Positions 61,099-64,000 of a stretch of DNA of 64,000 nt are shown here, piece by piece. Within the stretch, counting starts at the first letter, position 1. Every line of letters starts with the position of its first letter. Source of the stretch: Lunularia cruciata. Its lineage: Eukaryota > Streptophyta > Marchantiopsida > Lunulariales > Lunulariaceae. The notes beneath the pieces are model-generated. The model saw only the letters and a program-made list of their open reading frames with translations, was not told the origin of the DNA and ran no database searches. The stretch lies in assembly GCA_948567375.1 (NCBI GenBank), contig OX419758.1, forward strand, positions 36,213,001 to 36,277,000. Reading direction: 5' to 3'. Made by a program: the position numbers and the translations under genes.

Positions 61099-61531
61099 GA
61101 TCTAAGAGGATCTGAGAGGTAGTATCGGTAGTATTTTGCATTTGTTAGTGCATCATTGAGTTGATATGAAGCAATTTTGATCAAGGAAGTTGTGCCTTCA
61201 ATGGAAGGGTGGAACACAATTCTGAGGCAAAGTCATTTTTCAGCAAAGTATCCATTTTTAGGAGGGATTGAATCATCATAATCAAGATTGTTTGGAAATA
61301 TTTGAAAGATTTGTGATTAGGGACTGTTAATTTGTGACAAGACTGCAATCTAGTGCTTGTTAATCTCTTTTAGGTGTAGTCTCTACATGAGAGATTAAAG
61401 ACGCAACCAAGAAGAACTGTCTTTTACTATTTGACTTTGTATTTGAACAACTCTGAATTGTATCTTTACGGGGACAAACTTTAATTACTTGATTACCGCA
61501 AAAGTGATATTTGCCAAGTTGTCACAAATAA

Positions 61532-62294
61532 CTATTTGAGTGTATCAAGAAGCTTACATGTGTAAAATGTGAATGCTCACCCTTGGCACACCCACCAAAA
61601 TCTGGAATGGCCAGACTAAAACTTTAAAATTAGTACCTAAGTAACTTTTCATCTTTTTAAATCTAAATAAGTGTAGAATATCTACACCTTTGGCAAGGAA
61701 CATTTGAGAGTTTGAGAGATCAAGTGAATGGGTGTTCAATAGATTTCTCCTCACCTTTGTGCTAGATATTCATAGGTAACATTATGTTCAAGCCAAAGAA
61801 ACATAGATGAGTGCTTGAGATAATCCTTATATCTCCTAAGGTAAATAAATAGATGCTCTATTATATGAAGGAGTTAGTATGCAACAAGAAACTCAAATTC
61901 TTATTGTGGATTTGGGACTTGAATGCCCATGCCATGCTCCACAAAATTAGACACAATAGGGATCCAAGAAAGTGGAACTTGAGAGTGAACATATTTGCCT
62001 GGATAAAGGAGAATTGGCAAGATGTCCTTGGTTCCAAGAATTCACTACCAATAGCAATGACCTTGGAGACTCAATATACATGCTAAGATGGAAGTGTAGA
62101 GGTGAGATTGAAGGCTTCCTTCAAAAATGAAAAGATTGCAAGTGAGAGTGACCCAAAGAGCCATCACAAAAGCAATAAAAAATTTGTTCAAGCTAGAGTA
62201 CCTAACTTTCTTGAACAATAACAAAAATCCATTTTCTTTGAGTACCTACATGAAAGAAGGCCAATGAACTAGGCTTAGATATTCTATGTATAAG
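61532..62294 (+). other. Unassigned stretch between X13 and X16
   Basis: This is the DNA into which X13 inserted and is presumably continuous with the sequence ending at 44626. A 77-codon frame (61853-62086) contains WIWDLNAHAMLHKI and FAWIKENWQDVL. It is not recognised and has no neighbours that give it a role. No terminal repeats are seen. Confidence 0.4.
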
Positions 62295-62531
62295 TGTGAA
62301 ACTTGGCAAATATCACTTTTGCGGTAATTGGGTAAGTAAAGTTTGTTCCCGTAGAGATATGATTCAGAATTGGTCAAATACAAAGCAAAGTAACAATTTC
62401 AGTCCTTCTTGGTTGCGTCTTTAATCTCTCAAGTAGAAACTACACCCAAAAGAGAATAAAAAGCTCACAATCTTGACAACTTGTCACGAATACACACACA
62501 CATAATCACAACATAGCAAATTCTGTCCAAA
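62295..62531 (-). mobile_element. Family X unit, copy X16, 3' end fragment
   Basis: Minus-strand X terminus starting TGTGAAACTTGGC at 62295 and running to 62531, where X17 interrupts it. The rest lies beyond the window. The left TSD would be ATAAG (62290-62294). Confidence 0.75.
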
Positions 62532-64000
62532 TGTGACAACCCGGCAAATATCACTTTTGCAGTAATCGGGTAAGTAAAGTTTGTTCCCGCAGAGATACGA
62601 GTCAGAAATGTCCAAATACAAAGTCAAACAGTAACATGTAGTTCTTCTTGGTTGCGTCTTTAATCTCTCAGGTAGAAACCACACCTAGAAGAGAGTAACA
62701 AGCACTGATTTGCAGTCTTGTCACAAATTCACACTCCTTAATCACAACTCCTTCAATTCTTTCCAAACAATCTTGATTGTGATGATTCAGGCTCTCCCAA
62801 AAATGGCACTTCATTGCAAAACAATTTTGCCTCAGAATTAGTTCCACCCCTCCACTGAAGGCACAACTTCCTCGATCGAAATTGCTTCACATCAACTTCA
62901 CATTGCACTCATAAATGCAGAATACTACCAACACTACAATTCCTCTCAGATCTGTCAAGGCATTGCTTCAATTGCACTTCACTCAGGATCAAACACACAG
63001 AATGAAGATCAAGGCTGTGGAATCCAACATCCAACAAGCACACTGACTTGCACTTCAATTTTCTCCAAACACTCACAAAGTTGATACTCGGAATCAAGCT
63101 CAAGCGACAAGCACTGCTTCATAGCACTTCGCTTTATCTATTCTCAGAAATTATGAGCACTAAACAACATGATATTGCAAATGTCACTCTTAAATAGTGA
63201 AGCAATCGATAGTTCTAACAACTATACCGTTCTACAACAACTGTTTTAACCTGTAGATCCAAAATGACAATGCACCTCTTCATATCTATCTCTTCAAATC
63301 TCAAATCGGTTACTAATCCGATCTGATGTCTACTTCTTCCTCGGCTTTCAAACCCGAACCCGAAGTAATCTTACTTCTTATCATTTTTTCCTCGGGTTTC
63401 ATATCTCCTACTTCTTCTACCAATTCCAGCAACTCTCTTTCTTGATATGAAATTCCACTAGTGGGTAATCTATCTAACTTCTTATCTCCCGACCCACTAT
63501 TCTCTAATGTCTCCATTGGTAACTCCAAAGACATTTGCACTCCTATGTTATCTACTTTGGGTTTTGCTTCAACATCTTTCTGAAGCTTTTCTATCTCTAT
63601 TTTCACTAAGTCTAGTCTAATCGCAATATTATCTTCTACCTCTAATATCTTCCTATCTACACAAGTTCTCAATTTAATCAACAAGGCGTTCATCTTGGTG
63701 TCTTTTGCTTGCCTTCTCCTTGTCTCCTGCACCAACAATTTCAACTCATGCAGTCTTGTCTCTTCAATTCAAACGCTGGCCTCTGTACTCAACATTGCAT
63801 TCATCTGGAAGACAATCTCCTTTATCGGCTCCAATCTTGTCTTCCTTTCTCATTCCCGATCTGCAAGCCAGTCCTCTCTATACATTGCCAACTCCTCCTT
63901 GAATTTGGCTTTCACCGTCTCCTTCTCCTTCTCCTTTTGTACTACCTTCTCCTCCTAATTACAAAGTAACTCTCGTAATCGGTCTTCTTCTTTGTATCGC
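62532..64000 (-). mobile_element. Family X unit, copy X17, 3' part
   Basis: Minus-strand X copy starting TGTGACAACCCGGC at 62532 and running off the window end. It is inserted in the terminal region of X16. The left TSD copy would be CCAAA (62527-62531). Confidence 0.85.
63313..64000 (-). pseudogene. X-protein gene, C-terminal part (X17)
   Basis: The C-terminal coiled coil and tail have an open stretch of 143 codons (63744-63313). It includes KLLVQETRRRQAKDTKMN, VDRKILEVEDNIAIRL and LENSGSGDKKLDRLPTSG, and ends KAEEEVDIRSD and a stop. Upstream of 63744 the same frame continues with stops (for example a stop for the glutamate/arginine region near 63770). Subtype I, close to X12, X14 and X15. 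Confidence 0.7.

Larger units (their letters stand above)
44627..61526 (+). mobile_element. Family X unit, copy X13, split by G1
   Basis: Plus-strand unit from TGTTGAACCCATA at 44627 to CCAAGTTGTCACA at 61526, with a perfect TSD AATAA (44622-44626 and 61527-61531) across 16.9 kb. The visible segments are 44627-46478 and 61099-61526. G1 entered its 3' non-coding part at the CAGATCTGAGAGG site. The unit is also internally deleted, lacking most of the coiled coil. Confidence 0.88.

Noticed and set aside
1-64000. CRISPR arrays, rRNA, tRNA genes, bacterial operons
   Set aside because: No regularly spaced repeats, rRNA signatures or cloverleaf sequences were seen. All long frames trace to retroelements.

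Overview
This window is plant nuclear DNA made almost entirely of nested LTR retrotransposons. I see no intact host gene, rRNA, tRNA or CRISPR array. The evidence for a plant is Ty3/gypsy elements with plant-type gag/pol, one with an integrase C-terminal chromodomain, together with deep nesting, solo LTRs and mutational decay. A large-genome plant such as a conifer is plausible, but the species cannot be fixed from the sequence.

The dominant component, called family X here, is a unit of about 3.76-3.81 kb present in at least 17 whole or partial copies (X1-X17). Complete copies begin TGTGGTGCCCACA (variants TGTAGTGCCC, TGTGGTACTC), end GCCGGGTTGTCACA and are flanked by 5-bp target-site duplications (TSDs). 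Each carries one long gene of about 850-875 codons for an unrecognised protein: a tryptophan-rich globular N-terminal half, a charged acidic/basic linker and a long coiled coil. The gene is followed by a TATTTAA box and about 650 bp of non-coding sequence. After the right end of X2 come a degenerate tRNA-Asp-type primer binding site and a gag-like region. My interpretation is that family X is a giant LTR with a protein gene in its U3, and that most copies here are solo LTRs.

Layout. 1-404: LTR of a second family (family G). 405-10528: X2 (+) interrupted by X1 (-) and by X3 (-), which itself contains X4 (-). 10529-11510: primer binding site and gag remnant. 11511-14962: a chimera of two minus copies, X5/X6. 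14963-18742: X7 (-) with an unidentified insert of about 670 bp. 18743-19325: a second gag remnant (-). About 19326-38614: X8 (-) holding X9, a family G LTR and X10; X10 in turn holds X11 (+) and X12 (-). 38615-42964: decayed chromovirus (+) with two family G LTRs in tandem inside it, then its 3' non-coding DNA to 44621. 44627-61526: X13 (+), split by a nearly complete Ty3/gypsy element G1 (46479-61098, -), which was itself hit by X14 (3' LTR) and X15 (RT/RNase H). 61532-62294: unassigned. 62295-64000: X16 split by X17, running off the window.

Relative ages follow from the nesting. X8 predates X10, which predates X11 and X12. X13 predates G1, which predates X14 and X15. Every coding region carries stops or frameshifts. 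The best preserved are the X genes of X14, X15 and X12 and the gag-protease of G1.
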